Shown here piece by piece: positions 11,346-23,472 of a stretch of 64,000 nucleotides of DNA. Origin of the DNA: Lagenorhynchus albirostris (lineage: Eukaryota; Chordata; Mammalia; Artiodactyla; Delphinidae); contig NC_083114.1 of NCBI RefSeq assembly GCF_949774975.1, positions 7,900,701 through 7,964,700 of the forward strand, read 5' to 3'. Position 1 is the first letter of the stretch. Every line of letters starts with the position of its first letter. A model generated the notes under the pieces. It worked only from the letters and a program-made list of their open reading frames with translations, was not told the origin of the DNA and did not search any database. A program made the position numbers and the translations under genes.

Positions 11346-13805
11346 TGTGATACACCATATTAACAAACTGAAGGAGAAAAACCATATGATAATCTCAACA
11401 GATGCAGAAAAAGCTTTCAAAAAATTCAACACCCATTTATGATAAAAACTCTCCAGAAAGTAGGCATAGAGGGCACTTACCTCAACATAATAAAGGTCAT
11501 ATATGAAAAACCCACAGCCAACATCATTCTCAATGGTGAAGCAATGAAACCATTTCCACTAAGATCAGGAACAAGACAAGGCTGCCCACTCTCACCACTA
11601 TTATTCAACACAGTTTTGGAAGTTTTAGCCAAAGCAATCAGAGAAGCAAAAGAAATAAAAGGAATTAAAATCGGAAAAGAAGAAAAACTGTCACTGTTTG
11701 CAGATGACTTGATACTATACACAGAGAATCCTAAAGATGCTACCAGAAAACTATTAGAGCTAATCAATGAATTTGGTAAAGTAGCAGGATACAAAATTAA
11801 TGCACAGAAATCTCTTGCATTCCTATACACTAATGATGAAAAATCTGAAAGAGAAATTAAGGAAACACTCCCACTAACCACTGCAACAAAAAGAATAAAA
11901 TACCTAGGAATAAACCTACCTAAGGAGACAAAAGACCTGTATGCGGAAAACTATAAGACACTGATGAAAGAAATTAAAGATTATACAAGCAGATGGAGGG
12001 ATATACCATGTTCTTGGATTGGAAGAATCAACATTGTGAAAATGACTATACTACCCAAAGCCATCCACAGATTCAATGCAATCCCTATCGAACTACCAAT
12101 GGCATTTTTCACAGAACCAGAACAAAAAAATTCACAATTTGTATGGAAACACAAAAGACCCCGAATAGCCAAAGCAATCTTGAGAAGGAAAAACGGAGCT
12201 GGAGGGATCAGGCTCCCCGACTTCAAACTATACTACAAAGCTACAGTAATCAAGACAGTATGGTACTGGCAAAAAACAAAAATATAGATCAATGGAATAG
12301 GATAGAAAGCCCAGAGATAAACCCATGCACATATGGTCACCTTATATTTGATAAAGGAGGCAAGAATATACAGTGGAGAAAAGACAGCCTCTTCAGTAAG
12401 TGGTGCTGGGAAAACTGGACAACTACATGTAAAAGAATGAAATTACAACACTCCTTAACACCATACACAAAGATAAACTCAAAACGGATTAAAGACCTAA
12501 ATGTAAGACCAGACACTATAAAACTCTTAGAGGAAAACAAAGGCAGAACACTCTATGACATAATCACAGCAAGATCCTTTTTGACCCACCTCCTAGAGAA
12601 ATGGAAATAAAAACAAAAATAAACAAATGGGACCTAATGAAACTTAAAAGCTTTTGCACAGCAAAGGAAACCATCAACAAGATGAAAAGACAACCCTCAG
12701 AATGGGAGAAAATATTTGCAAATGAAGCAACTGACAAAGGATTAATCTCCAAAATATACAAGCAGCTCATGCAGCTCAACATCAAAAAAACAAACAACGC
12801 AATCCAAAAATGGTCAGAAGACCTAAACAGACATTTCTCCAAAGAAGATATACAGATTGCCAACAAACACACGAAAGGATGCTCAACATCACTAATCATT
12901 AGAGAAATGCAAATCAAAACAATAAAAAGGTGTCACCTCACACGGGTCAGAATGGCCATCATCAAAAAATCTACAAACAATAAATGCTGGAGAGGGTGTG
13001 GAGAAAAGGGAACCCTCTTGCACTATTGGTGGGAATGTAAGTTGATACAGCCACTATGGAGAACAGTATGGAGGTTCCTTAAAAAACTAAAAACAGAACT
13101 ACCATATGACCCAGCAATCCCACTCCTGGGCATATACCCTGAGAAACCATAATTCAAAAAGAGTCATGTACCACAATGTTCATTGCAGCTCTATTTACAG
13201 CAGCCAGGACATGGAAGCAACCTAAGTGTCCATCGACAGATGAATGGATAAAGAAGATGTGGCACATATATGCAATGGAATGTTACTCAGCCATGAAAAG
13301 AAACGAAATTGAGTTATTTGTAGTGAGGTGGATGGACCTAGAGTCTGTCATACAGAGTGAAGTAAGTCAGGAAGAGAAAATCAAATACCGTATGCTAACA
13401 CATATATATAGAATCTAAAAAAAAAAAAAAAAAGGTTCTGAAGAACCATGGGGCAGGACAGGAATAAAGACGCAGATGTAGAGAATGGACTTGAGGACAC
13501 GGGGAGGGGGAAGGGTAAGCTGGGACGAAGTGAGAGAGTGGCATGGATATATATACACTACCACATGTAAAACAGACAGTTAGTGGGAAGCAGCTGCATC
13601 ACACAGGAGATCAGCTCAGTGCTTTGTGACCACCTAGAGGGGTGGGATAGGGAGGGTGGGAGGGAGACACAAGAGGGAGGGGATATGGGGATATATGTAT
13701 ACGTATAGCTGATTTACTTTGTTTTACAGCAGAAAGTAAGACAACATTGTAAAGCAATTATACTCCAATAAAAATGTTAAAAAAAAAAAAAAGATTTTGT
13801 GCTGG

Positions 13806-14859
13806 AAGACATAATCTGAGCTCCACGGAGGCAAGCAAGTGAGTGCGTTTGCACCGGAGCATCTAGCACCTGGGCAGGAGCATCCTGGCTGAGGAGCCAT
13901 GGACATCACGTTCTTCCCCCTCCCGCAGCTCTCCTGTTGAAGGGCTATAGCCAGGCAGAGCCGCCTGGAAGAACTCCAGACCCAGGACCAAGGGGGCCTG
14001 TGCAGCACAAGCCCAGTGGGACACAGGAGGTAGTTAATGAAGTTAGAAAGATGGGCATTTGGGAAAGACTGGAAAGGGCTTCCAATTCCACACAAAAGAC
14101 TTTGGACGTGATTCTGTAAAAGACTGGGATGGAGAATCAGAATCTCAGAAGAAGGCAACTCAGGTGGCAGAGTGCCAGGCACAGCGGGCGTGTGAATGCA
14201 TGCGCGCAGCACGTGATTCACTCGAACGTGCCTTACCCCGCTAACAAACGTCTTTATTATAATGAAAACCCTAAGAGTCACTGCCGTGTCCATCTGCGGC
14301 CCTGCCAACACTCCATTCTCCAGACTATTGCCTTACACGATGCACGGGTTCGATTCAACCATTCTGAATATCTGCTATTGCATTTCCTCTGTTTGAGCCA
14401 CACGGAACGCAACCAACATCAGTGCAAGCTTGTGAGGTCTTTAATACAACGAGCGATTTTCTTAATCAGACAATAAAATATCTCAGGGCACTTAACCCGT
14501 TTTTAAGGGCTCATGCATACCTCCACATTAAGGTGTCTGTTGTACTGCACTCCTCTACAGGTATATATATATTCTCTCCCTTTCTCCAGACACAGACGAA
14601 TGTACATCATCTCAGGCTAAAGGTAGATAACTGAGCAGAGAAGCTGGGATTAGCAAAGTGATAAATGAGAAGTTTGTGCATTTATGGTCAACTTTGTATA
14701 TTGTCATGATTTGTTTAAATCAGGCTCTCACACCTTGGTTGGAACTTGGCAGTAAATGATAAAGTGTTTAAATGCCCACACACTTCCCTAGCACTTGGGC
14801 ACAATCCACAGGTTGGCAGGCACCCAGCGCAGCGTCCTGCTCGTGGCCATGCACACCTT
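13806..14859. other. Unique intronic DNA
   Basis: No recognised repeat or coding exon between the large L1 and the reversed L2. Confidence 0.55.
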
Positions 14860-15900
14860 CCTTCCTTCGGTTAGCACAGATTTTTACTGAGCTCACACGC
14901 TGCACCCAGGCCTGGTCCCAGGACGAGGACAGAGAGACCTCGAAGTAGACTCAGCGGCTGCCCTGACAGCACTTTCAGTCTAGTGTCAGGAGACAGGCAT
15001 CAAATGAACAAATATGAAAATGAGATAATTTCAGATGGTGAAAACGAGACACCCTGACAATCTGGGTGCGTGGGGGTCAGGGAAGGCCTCTCTTACTAAG
15101 GCATCTGAGCTGAAATCCAAGGAATAAGAAAAAACAGCCAAAGGGAGAGAGAAACGGCAGGTTGGAGCTCAGCGAGTCTAAAGACGGGAGGCCAGCATGG
15201 CTGCAGTGAGGGGAGGGCACAAGCAGACGGAGGCTGGCATTACACCAGCAGGGAAGGGGTCTGAATGGCAGTGCCACGGCGGCCACTCAGGGGTTAAAGC
15301 AGAGGGTTCACATTTTCCCCGCTGCAATTGTAGAAATGGATCGAACCAGGGCAGGAGAGGAAGCAGGAGAACAAGGAAGAGGCTTTGGGCGTAGCCTGAG
15401 AGACGACATGAAATCGACGGCTTAGAAATATTTTGGAAAGTAGTGATCAGACTCAGCGCTGACTTGATTGGAGGGTGTGGAGTGAAAGAGAAAGAGGAAT
15501 TGAGATTTTTCTTTTTTTTTTTTTTTTTTGCTGTACCTTGTGGCTTATGGGATCTTAGTTCCCCAACGAGGGATTGAACCCGGGCCCTCGGCAGTGAGAG
15601 CACGAAGTCCTAACCACTGGACTACCAGGGAATTCCCAGGAATTGAGAACTGAGAATAACTCTCCTATGTAGTCTGAGCGACCTGAGGTCCCTATCAGAT
15701 AGCCAAGTGGAGGTGAGAAAAAGGGGTTGGTGGGGTTTGAAGCTTGGAAGAGAAGCCAGGCCAGAGAGGTGAAACAGAGGCTTTACACGGCTTGCTGTAA
15801 GGCCGAGAGAAAGGAGGAGGTCACCTATAGAGAGAAGGCGTGGCACACAGAGAGGACAGAACTCTGGGGTGAACTCCTAGACGTGGAGGACACTTAGAGG
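14860..15900 (-). mobile_element. L2 LINE, reversed, diverged, split by a SINE
   Basis: 'GGTCAGGGAAGGCCTCTCTTA' is the reverse of the conserved L2 'AGAGAGGCCTTCCCTGACC'. The surrounding order also fits. The SINE at 15506-15637 interrupts it. Confidence 0.65.
15506..15637 (-). mobile_element. CHR SINE (short form), reversed
   Basis: Begins with a T-run (reversed A-tail) and ends CCAGGGAATTCCC. Perfect duplication AGGAATTGAGA at 15495-15505 and 15638-15648. Confidence 0.92.
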
Positions 15901-16320
15901 AGGAGTAGCCAGGAGAGACGGCTAGGCAGGAAACGGATGGATGGATGCATGGATTTATATGCAAACAGCCCTAACCCATTACTGTAATCAGCAAGGTAAA
16001 CAGGATTATTTACTCAGTACACTCATTTTCCTCCCCAATGACTTGGTTTCTACATCCCTACAAGACAACATAACCCCTCTTTCTTACTCAACCAAGGGCA
16101 GCAACAAACCACAACTACCCACTAGATCCTGAACAAGAAACAGCCCAATGAGGGGTCTTGTAACTTACGATGCTCTGTATTACATCCCATTAATGACTGA
16201 AAGCAATACTTAAATCATACTGGAAACCCCTGGGCAAAGTGACCAGATGGATTTCTCTCGTTCCCATGAGCACTGGGCTATGACAATGGCTCCTTCAGTC
16301 TTGGCTAAAAGAGATTCTTG

Positions 16321-16466
16321 GGACTTCCCTGGCGGTCCAGTGGCTAAGACTCCACACTCCCAATGCCGGGGGCCCGGGTTCGATCGCTGGTCAGGGAACT
16401 AGATCCCACATGCCGCAACTAAGACCCAGCGCGGCCAAATAAATAAATAAATATTAAAAAAAAAAT
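16321..16466 (+). mobile_element. CHR SINE
   Basis: Head GGACTTCCCTGGCGGTCCAG, B-box GGGTTCGATCGCTGG, AAATAAATAAATA tail. The flanks AGAGATTCTT and AGAGAGTCTT look like an aged target duplication. Confidence 0.88.
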
Positions 16467-16619
16467 AGAGAGAGAGTCTTTACTCCGCTAAACACACAGG
16501 CTAACTTCCTTCACAGCAGAGCATGGAACCTTTAGATTGTGGACTAAATCCCGCCTTTGAGCTTGGACCATACAGAAACACCATTTTGTACTTTTTGTGG
16601 CAAAATATCAAAAAGCTTT

Positions 16620-16692
16620 AAAAGGCATTAATGACATCTATAAAAGGCATTAATAACATCTATAAAAGGCATTAATGACATCTATAAAAGGC
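16620..16692 (+). repeat. 22-bp tandem repeat, three copies plus partial
   Basis: The unit AAAAGGCATTAATGACATCT plus AT starts at 16620, 16642 and 16664, with one variant base in copy 2. A partial fourth starts at 16686. Confidence 0.93.
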
Positions 16693-16699
16693 TGCAGGA

Positions 16700-17689
16700 T
16701 GCATGAAAATTAGAGTCTTTCCTTTAAAAAAAAAAAAAAAGGCCCTGATAGCCTCATCTCTGGAACAGAATTTCTCAGTGGAAATAAAAAAGTAGTTCAA
16801 AAAGATGCGCTTTCGGATTTTAGATAGAACGTGGAACAAATTCTGAAAATGTTCGTCACAACCCTGTATCTTTTTTCTAACAGAAAGGCAACGCTGGCAA
16901 ATCTATTAGATTTCTACTATGAGCTGACACTGTCACACCTACGGATACACTGGGTGTCAGATATCCTCATCACGTGATACCTGAAATGTAATGCCTGCAC
17001 ATAATTTTATGTGCTATTTTCCTGAGCTTTCTCATGAAAAGCAGGGTGACTTCCTGGGTAGCAGCAATTTACCTTTCATACTACTGTAAGAAATCAAGGT
17101 GCCTGATGGCCCTGAATAAGGCTGTCAGAATATTTCAGGGCTGCGAATTAGCATTTCAAAACCTTTCGAAACCAAGGGTAGGACGGCTTTTTCCCTTAGC
17201 TACAGACTCGGCTGGCTGCAAAGAAGCAAGCGTTAGATGCACACCTGGAGAAGCTGTATTTCTGTAGGAGGATATTGGATGGGGGGTGGGGGTCTTAAAA
17301 ATGTGTCCAGAGTTGGAGAAACATTCTGACCCAATAATCACTGACATTTCCGGAAAGGATCTGAGTTCAAATGTCTCAGCACTTTAAGCACAGAAACAAC
17401 ATTTTTCTAGACTGCTTCTTCAGCCCTGGAAGGGACATAAAAATCTCTTGTGAGGCTAGAGCCCGTAATGTGGAGTTGGGGAAACTTCATACCAAGAAAG
17501 GCTGTGGTCGTCAAGATATAACAATGGCCTCGAAGATGTTTTTCATTAGCAGGTTGAGCATCTGGGGGCTAAAGATCTACTGAGACTTGAGATTGATTGA
17601 GCAGTAAAACCACCTGATTTAACAAGTTACTGCTCTCACAGCCATACCCAGTGGTCACCAGTGGTTCCCAAGTTTATCCCCTACTAACA
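16700..17689. other. Unique intronic DNA
   Basis: AT-leaning sequence after the 22-bp tandem repeat. Nothing recognised up to the MER5A-like fossil. 17861-18437 is likewise plain, with a pyrimidine-rich stretch possibly derived from L2. Confidence 0.5.
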
Positions 17690-17860
17690 ATGGGTCCTGG
17701 TTCGACACCGCCTGTCATTGGTTCTCTAAGTGCGGTACCCAGACCAGCAGTACCAGCATCAACTGGCAGCTTGTTAGAAATGCAAATTCTCAGGCCCCAC
17801 CCCAGACCTACAGAATCCCGGGGAGGGCTCCAGCCATCTGTGAGTCCAATGCCTGCTGAC
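17690..17860 (-). mobile_element. MER5A-like hAT fossil
   Basis: 'CAGCTTGTTAGAAATGCAAA' followed by 'TTCTCAGGCCCCACCCC' and 'AGACCTACAGAATC' is the reversed core of MER5A. The ends are eroded. Confidence 0.7.
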
Positions 17861-18448
17861 ACGTGGCAACCACTTGCCCAGGTAAATCCCACATTCCTTA
17901 ACCTGGCCTCCATCTTGCGCCATCTTGCCTGTGCCACCTCTCTGCGCTCAGCCCTACTGCTCTCCCACTCCCAGCTAGGTGCTATAGCTGGACTCTCTCA
18001 CTGACTGGATGTTTCCTGAAACTGCCAGCTCCACCTTTTCCCTTGGGGCCATCCCCATTCACTGCACTCACCTGCCTAGAATCCGCCACCTTCCACAGCC
18101 CATTCTCCCACTGCTGCTCAAGTCTTCCATGTTCGAGGAAAGGGAACTCAGTCACCCAGACTGAGCCCTTCCCAGGGCTTCTCCCGGGCCTTCTCCACTT
18201 CCCTGAGAAGTGTGAGGCTCTCCTGGTTGGCCCGGGGGGCTCTTTCCTCAGTGCAAAGCAATCTAAGGTGACTCAGTTAAGGTAAATGCAGCAGAGTAAT
18301 TAGTTGCAAATGAATTTTCTCCATTTTATGCTTTGAATATGACTTTCTCTGAAACCTTTGTTGCCTGCTCCTCACTTCCCCACTTGAAGGCTGGCTAGCT
18401 GACGACAAAACACATGAGCAACCCGGGGTTCTGCAAAGAGCACTGTGA

Positions 18449-18670
18449 TGGGACTTCCCTGGTGGTCCAGTGGGTAAGACTCCATGCTCCCAATGCAGGG
18501 GGCCTGGGTTCGATCCCTGGTCGGGGAACTAGATCCTGCATGCGTGCCACAACTAAGGAGCCTGCATGCCACAACTAAGAAGCCTGCGTGCCGGTGCAAC
18601 CTAAAAAAATAAATATTAAAAACAAAACAAAACTGAGAAGTATCCAAGAGTAGACAAGTTTAAAAAAAAA
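18449..18670 (+). mobile_element. CHR SINE
   Basis: Head plus short 'CCACAACTAAGAAGCC' body and a long A-rich tail. Duplication AAGCACTGTGA-like at 18438-18448 and 18672-18682. Confidence 0.88.
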
Positions 18671-18884
18671 AAAGCACTGTGACACCCTATGTTGTCGGTG
18701 GCACGTGTCCCAAAGCCCATTGCTGGTACCATTCACTTGGCAGTTAACAAACTGTGGACAGAGAATGTTACCTGCCATATCAGTAAACAAAGGATGTTGC
18801 GGCCATCAAGCCATCAGGCACTGCAGCCACCCGCCCCATCCTGACTGCACCATGAGGGGATTCAGATTGGAGAAAAACAGAATA

Positions 18885-19207
18885 GTGGGGACTTCCCTGG
18901 TGGCACAGTGGTTAAGAATCCGCCTGCCAATGCAGGGGACGTGGGTTCGAGCCCTGGTCCGGGAAGATCCCACATGCTGCGGAGCAACTAAGCCCGTGTA
19001 CCACAACTACTGAGCCCACGTGCCGCAACTACTGAAGCCCACGCGCCTAGAGCCTGTGCTCCGCAACAAGAAAAGCCACCGCAAGGAGAAGCCCGCGCAC
19101 CACAGCAAAGAGTAGCCCCCGCTCGCCGCAACTAGAGAAAGCCAGCGCACAGCAACAAAGACCCAACTCAGCCAAAAATTAATTAATTAATTAATTAATT
19201 TAAAAAA
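18885..19207 (+). mobile_element. CHR SINE (long form)
   Basis: Complete long-body copy ending in TTAATTAATTAA and an A-run. Near-perfect 14-bp duplication AAACAGAATAGTGG / AAACAGAATACTGG at 18871-18884 and 19208-19221. Confidence 0.93.
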
Positions 19208-19221
19208 AAACAGAATACTGG

Positions 19222-19805
19222 CCCTAGATGGTTAAGGTGAATATCAAACGAATGACTTCAATGAGCCCAGACTCTTGCATCTTCCCGTGCATAGAAAAGT
19301 GCTAAATTCATTAAGTTCAGGTGTCTGTTTTTTCTTTAATTAGCAGTTATCTTTTGATGTTCAGACTACCAGTTTGTTTGGGGTTTCTTTTGCAAAAACT
19401 CCTATATATTCCTGAGTCCTCCTTTACCTCCTTGGACTAGTCACTCAGAACTATCTGAGAGGATGTCTCCTGGGCTTAAATCCTTAGACAGTCCACCGAA
19501 AAAAACCCATAATTCTCAACTTTTAGGTTGTGCATTTTTTTCAATTGACATCTTCCGCATTAAAATATAGTTTTTCCTTATCTATCCTATCCTAATCCGA
19601 ATAGCTAGTATTTTATATAAATACACACATACACATTGACACATGTGCACTCTGAGTGCAGTGTGTCCCGTTTCCTCTGACCAATGTCATTCTGCAACCC
19701 TGCCACTCACTCCCCTCCCTGGGCCTCAGTGCTCACAGACACACTCACTGAGTGGCACACAGCCCTGGAGGTTTGGACTTACCCTCTGGGGTCCTCCCAT
19801 CTGCA
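19222..19805. other. Unique intronic DNA
   Basis: No coding or repeat signal seen. Short ACACATACACA patch near 19622. Confidence 0.5.
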
Positions 19806-20440
19806 TGAATCTTTTTTTAATTGAGGTGTAATTCATATAATATATAACGAACCACTTAAAGTATACGATTCAGTGGCATTTGGAACGTTTGCAATATTGC
19901 ACAACCATCACCTCTGTCTAGTTCCAAACATTTTCAACACGCCCAAAGGAGACCCCATACCCATTAAGCAGTCACTTCCCATTTTACCCTCCCTCCCTCC
20001 AGCCCCTGGCAACCACTAATCTGCCTTCTGTCTCTATGGATATTTCTCATAAATGTAATCATATAATATGTGACCTTTTGTATCTGGTTTCTTTCACTTG
20101 GCAGAATGTTTGTGGTTCAATCCACATTACAGCGTGTGTCAAGACTTCATTCTTTTTTGTGGTTGAATAACTTTCCATTGTGTATGTGTGTGTATATATA
20201 TATATATATATACACACACCACATTGTGTTTATCCATTTATCCACTAATGGACATTTGGGTTGTTTCCTCCTTTTTGGCTATTGTGAATAATGTTATAAA
20301 CTTCAGTGTATAAGATTCTGTTTGATTCCCTGCTTTCAATTCTTTGGGGTACAGACCTAGGAATGGAATTGCTGGGTTGCATGGTAATTCTGTTTATCGT
20401 TTGAGATATCTGCATGAGTTCCTCAATCTGGACCTGCTCC
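19806..20440 (-). mobile_element. Old L1 (L1M-type) 3' region, reversed
   Basis: Reversed L1 3' UTR and ORF2 tail ('AATTGAGGTGTAATTCATATAA', 'GGACATTTGGGTTGTTTCC', 'GGAATTGCTGGGTTGCATGG'). Contains a TG/TA microsatellite at about 20185-20219. Confidence 0.85.
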
Positions 20441-20559
20441 GTTTCCCCCAGGGTTATTTGTGGACAGGAACAATGCCTCAGACACCATATTCTACCCAGT
20501 GGGGCCTGGGCCTGCCACATAGTAGGTAGGCATTACCACACAGTAGCTAGGCATTACAA

Positions 20560-20820
20560 TGAATGGTGATACAGAGGCCTTGCTATGTGCCAAGTGCTTT
20601 GATAACTGCTTTATGTGTATTACCAAATTTAACGCTCATAATAGCCCTGCCAGGTAGGTACTATTATTATCCCCATTTTTCAGATGGGTAAACTGAGACG
20701 CAGAGAAATTAAGAAACCTGCTCAAAGCCACACATCCAGGAAGTGACTCGGCCAGGATTAGAACTCAGGGAGTCAGACTCCAAAGTGTGGGCTCTTAAGC
20801 CACTACACCATCAACCTGTC
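20560..20820 (-). mobile_element. MIR SINE, reversed, near full length
   Basis: 'TGCTATGTGCCAAGTGCTTTG', 'TTATTATCCCCATTTTTCAG' and 'AAGCCACTACACCATC' cover the whole MIR consensus in reverse. Confidence 0.88.
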
Positions 20821-20995
20821 TCACATCCACTTGCCCTCAACTCCTAAAAGACAAACACTTTGGGATTGGGTTGGGGTTCCTGATACCTGGGGCTCAAAAA
20901 AAAAATCAGGTCAAACACAGTAAAATGGAAAACCAGTAAGTTGGTTTTCACAACGGAAAACATCTAGCCTCCTTAGCATCTCTTGCCATTCGTTT

Positions 20996-21287
20996 CTTTT
21001 TATTTAATAAATGTATTTATTTTATTTTTGGCTACATTGGGTCTTCGTTGCTGCACGCGGGCTTTCTCTACTTGTGGCAAGCGGGGGCTACTCTTATTGT
21101 GTGCACGGGCTTCTCATTGCAGTGGCTTCTCTTGTTGCGGAGCACAGGCTCTAGAGCTCCGGCTCAGTAGTGGTGCGAGGGCTTAGTTGCTCCACTGTAT
21201 GTGGGATCTTCCCGGACCAGGGCTCGAGCTGGTGTCCCCTGAATTGGCAGGCAGATTCTTAACCACTGTGCCACCAGGGAAGTCCCC
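20996..21287 (-). mobile_element. CHR SINE (long form), reversed
   Basis: Reversed long copy running from 'TTTATTTTTGGCTACATTGG' to 'ACCAGGGAAGTCC'. Flanked by CTTGCCATTCGTTT (20982-20995) and CTTGCCATTCTTT (21288-21300). Confidence 0.92.
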
Positions 21288-21329
21288 CTTGCCATTCTTT
21301 ATTCTTTTTCTTTAAGCTTCGTTTCTTTT

Positions 21330-21467
21330 TTTTTTTTTTGAGTGCCTACCATGGGTCAAGTATCCTATATGGGCTCTAATCCTCACAAAAATCCTGTAAG
21401 TCAGGTATAAATATACCTATTTTATGGATCGGAAAAGTGAGGCTTTTAACATACAACACTAACTCTT
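21330..21467 (-). mobile_element. MIR SINE fragment, reversed
   Basis: 'AATCCTCACAAAAATCCTGT' and 'CCTATTTTATGGATCGGAAAA' are MIR core, next to the CHR insertion. Confidence 0.7.
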
Positions 21468-21484
21468 AAGACTTGGCCATCCAG

Positions 21485-21820
21485 GGCTTCCCTGATGGCG
21501 CAGTGGTTAAGAATCCACCTGCCAATGCAGGAGCCACGAGTTCGAGCCCCGGTCTGGGAAGATCCCACATGCTGCAGAGCAACTAAGCCCATGTGCCACA
21601 ACTACTGAGCCTGCACTCTAGAGCCTGTGAGCCACAACTACTGAGCCCGTGTGCCGCAACTACTGAAGCCCGTGTGCCCTAGAGCCTGTGCTCTGCAACA
21701 AGAGAAGCCACCGCAATGAGAGGCCTATGCACTGCAACGAAGAGTAGCCCCCGCTCTCAACTAGAGAACGCGCAGCAACGAAGACCCGACGCAGCCATAC
21801 GTACATACATACACACATAA
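21485..21820 (+). mobile_element. CHR SINE (long form), very clean insertion
   Basis: Long-body copy with a CATACATACACACATA tail. Perfect 17-bp target duplication AAGACTTGGCCATCCAG at 21468-21484 and 21821-21837. It landed just after a MIR fragment. Confidence 0.94.
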
Positions 21821-21837
21821 AAGACTTGGCCATCCAG

Positions 21838-22769
21838 CACCTTTTAAGGTCCAACACGCTTCCGTACACTGCATTCAACATAAAGCAATAAACAACATCT
21901 GTGCAGATGACCTGAGTCATTAGGAAAAGCTAGATTATGTTTGGGGGGGCTCTGTCCAAGAAGGCAGATGAGTATAAGATGCATTTCAGAAACTGTTATT
22001 CAAAATGATTAAGATGAAGTTAAAAGTGTTGCACTTAAAGGGGCCGTGTGTAATTTTCCAGAAAATTTTCCTACATGGGTCCTCTCAAACCTCATCATGG
22101 CAAGTTGGTCATGAGCCTGCCTGTCCACCTCATGGCTTCGTGGAGATGTTTTGTAAACTGCAATCAGCAGGTGAACTGTAAAAACAAGGAAGGAACAGCA
22201 GGCCAAGTCTTCTGGAATGGAAAATACCCAAGAAATCAATGAAGGCGGGGAGATGAAGGGAGATGTGTTAAGCAGAGTGACAACGGGTCACCCAGAAAGA
22301 GGCGGACAGGTCACACTACTGTCCCTGGAAAGCAGATCCTACCTGACAAGAAAAGCAAAGAGCAAGCAGGACAGTGATGTCCCTGGGAAATCACTAGGAA
22401 ACAGACTCGAGGGTCGCCAGGGATCTGTGCGCAACCAAACCAGTCACACGTCAAATCTAGGATCGAGTGCTGAAATGATTTCAGCCAACATACCCCAGGG
22501 CCTGCTGTTTACGCAGTAAATTCAGTGAGGTCGAAATTAAACGGTCGTATAAGTTGCTCCCGGGCAGGCCTCTCTTTACAAACTATACCCCCCAGGGCCC
22601 TACATGTCCTTTGGTCCTTTGGGAGGGGGGAATGGGGGGGAGGGGAAATGAGGATGATACACCTCAGCCCCCCCTTCACCAACACCTCCTTCAACCAGAG
22701 CAGCTCAACTTTTTTACACAGTTTCCACACTGTGTTTCCACATGAGATTTTGTATGAAGAAAGAATCCT
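21838..22769. other. Unique intronic DNA
   Basis: No recognised element; short G-rich patch GGGAGGGGGGAATGGGGGG at about 22620. 22885-23340 and 23473-24009 are also without identified features. Confidence 0.5.
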
Positions 22770-22884
22770 GGGAAATTCCCTGGTAGGTCCAGTGGTTAGG
22801 ACTCTGCCATTTCACTGCCGAGGGCCTGGGTTCAATCCCTGGTCAGGGAACTGAGATCCCACAGGCCGCTTGGCACGGCCAAAA
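22770..22884 (+). mobile_element. CHR SINE (short form), no clear tail
   Basis: Recognisable head and B-box (GGGTTCAATCCCTGG) ending 'GGCACGGCCAAAAGC' with almost no A-tail and no evident duplication. An older or 3'-truncated copy. Confidence 0.82.
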
Positions 22885-23350
22885 GCAGGTGTGGAAAGAA
22901 GGCAAAACCTATCATATCTCAGAGGGTCTTTGCTTGACGGCCGAGTGGCCGTGGCCGCAAGCAAGAACCCTGCTCTGTCCCAGTTCTCTGGACTGTCTTG
23001 CCAGCTTCTCCATCCTTGATACTGGACTGGCCCCAAATCCTAGCAGTTCCCCTTCAAAAGACCACATGTCTTCCTTCCCAGCCCTTCTGCCGCTGACCCA
23101 GGCCAGCCTGGCCCATCTCCTGGATCCCAGCCTTCCTGCTGCGAGCTCTCCCGGCCTCCCGTCTAGCCTCCATGCTCCTCACTTGCCTGAAGCATGCTTT
23201 CCTGATGTCACGAGTGACCCAAAGGGTCAAAGCATCCTCACTGACCTCAGAGAGGGTCCCAGGGCACCAGGACCAGGCTAACTCCTTAACAACCATCTGG
23301 CCAAGAGCAGAGGTGTTCCGAGTATTCCCACATCTCAGAGAGCTGTGCTT

Positions 23351-23472
23351 TTTTTTTTTTTTTTTTTGGCCACGCCACACAGCATGTGGGATCCTAGTTC
23401 CCCAACCACGGATCGAACCCGGGGCCTCTGCATTCGAAGCAGAGTCTTAACCACTGGACCGCCAGGGAAGTG
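23351..23472 (-). mobile_element. CHR SINE (short form), reversed
   Basis: Starts with a run of 19 T's, then GGCCACGCCACACAGCATG, and ends ACCGCCAGGGAAGTGC. Short, imperfect flanking duplication (AGCTGTGC / AGCTGAGC). Confidence 0.9.

Larger units (their letters stand above)
9890..13420 (+). pseudogene. L1 ORF2 remnant (endonuclease, partial reverse transcriptase, C-terminal domain)
   Basis: The N-terminal endonuclease region is recognisable (ICCLQETH at about 10020; DFNTPLSSMDRSS at about 10345) but has stops. It runs to about 11235 around the inserted SINE. The reverse transcriptase resumes at about 11350, and 11439-12287 is one open stretch. That stretch includes the catalytic FADDLILY near 11697-11720 and the thumb region. 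Frames then switch through 11993-12610, 12601-13152 and 13176-13418 (cysteine-rich C-terminus, CWRGCGEKG near 12990). The stretch between endonuclease and RT palm is deleted. Confidence 0.9.
8185..13790 (+). mobile_element. L1 retrotransposon, near end-to-end, internally deleted and interrupted
   Basis: A LINE-1 with 5' UTR, ORF1, ORF2 and 3' UTR ending in AATAAA plus an A-tail. Diverged target-site duplications flank it: AAGTCTTTGCGCTGG (8170-8184) and AAGATTTTGTGCTGG (13791-13805). Both 5' and 3' ends are therefore original. Inside, a full CHR SINE sits at 10760-11117. A second, truncated SINE at 11238-11345 abuts a deletion that removed the middle of ORF2. Frameshifts and stops disrupt both ORFs, so the element is dead. 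Confidence 0.93.

Noticed and set aside
11439..12287. 282-codon intact frame with FADD motif as a possible active gene
   Set aside because: It is the reverse-transcriptase part of a broken L1; surrounding ORF2 is deleted and frameshifted.
8185..13790. Possible active L1
   Set aside because: Early stops in ORF1 and the endonuclease region, an internal deletion, nested SINEs and aged duplications show it is dead.
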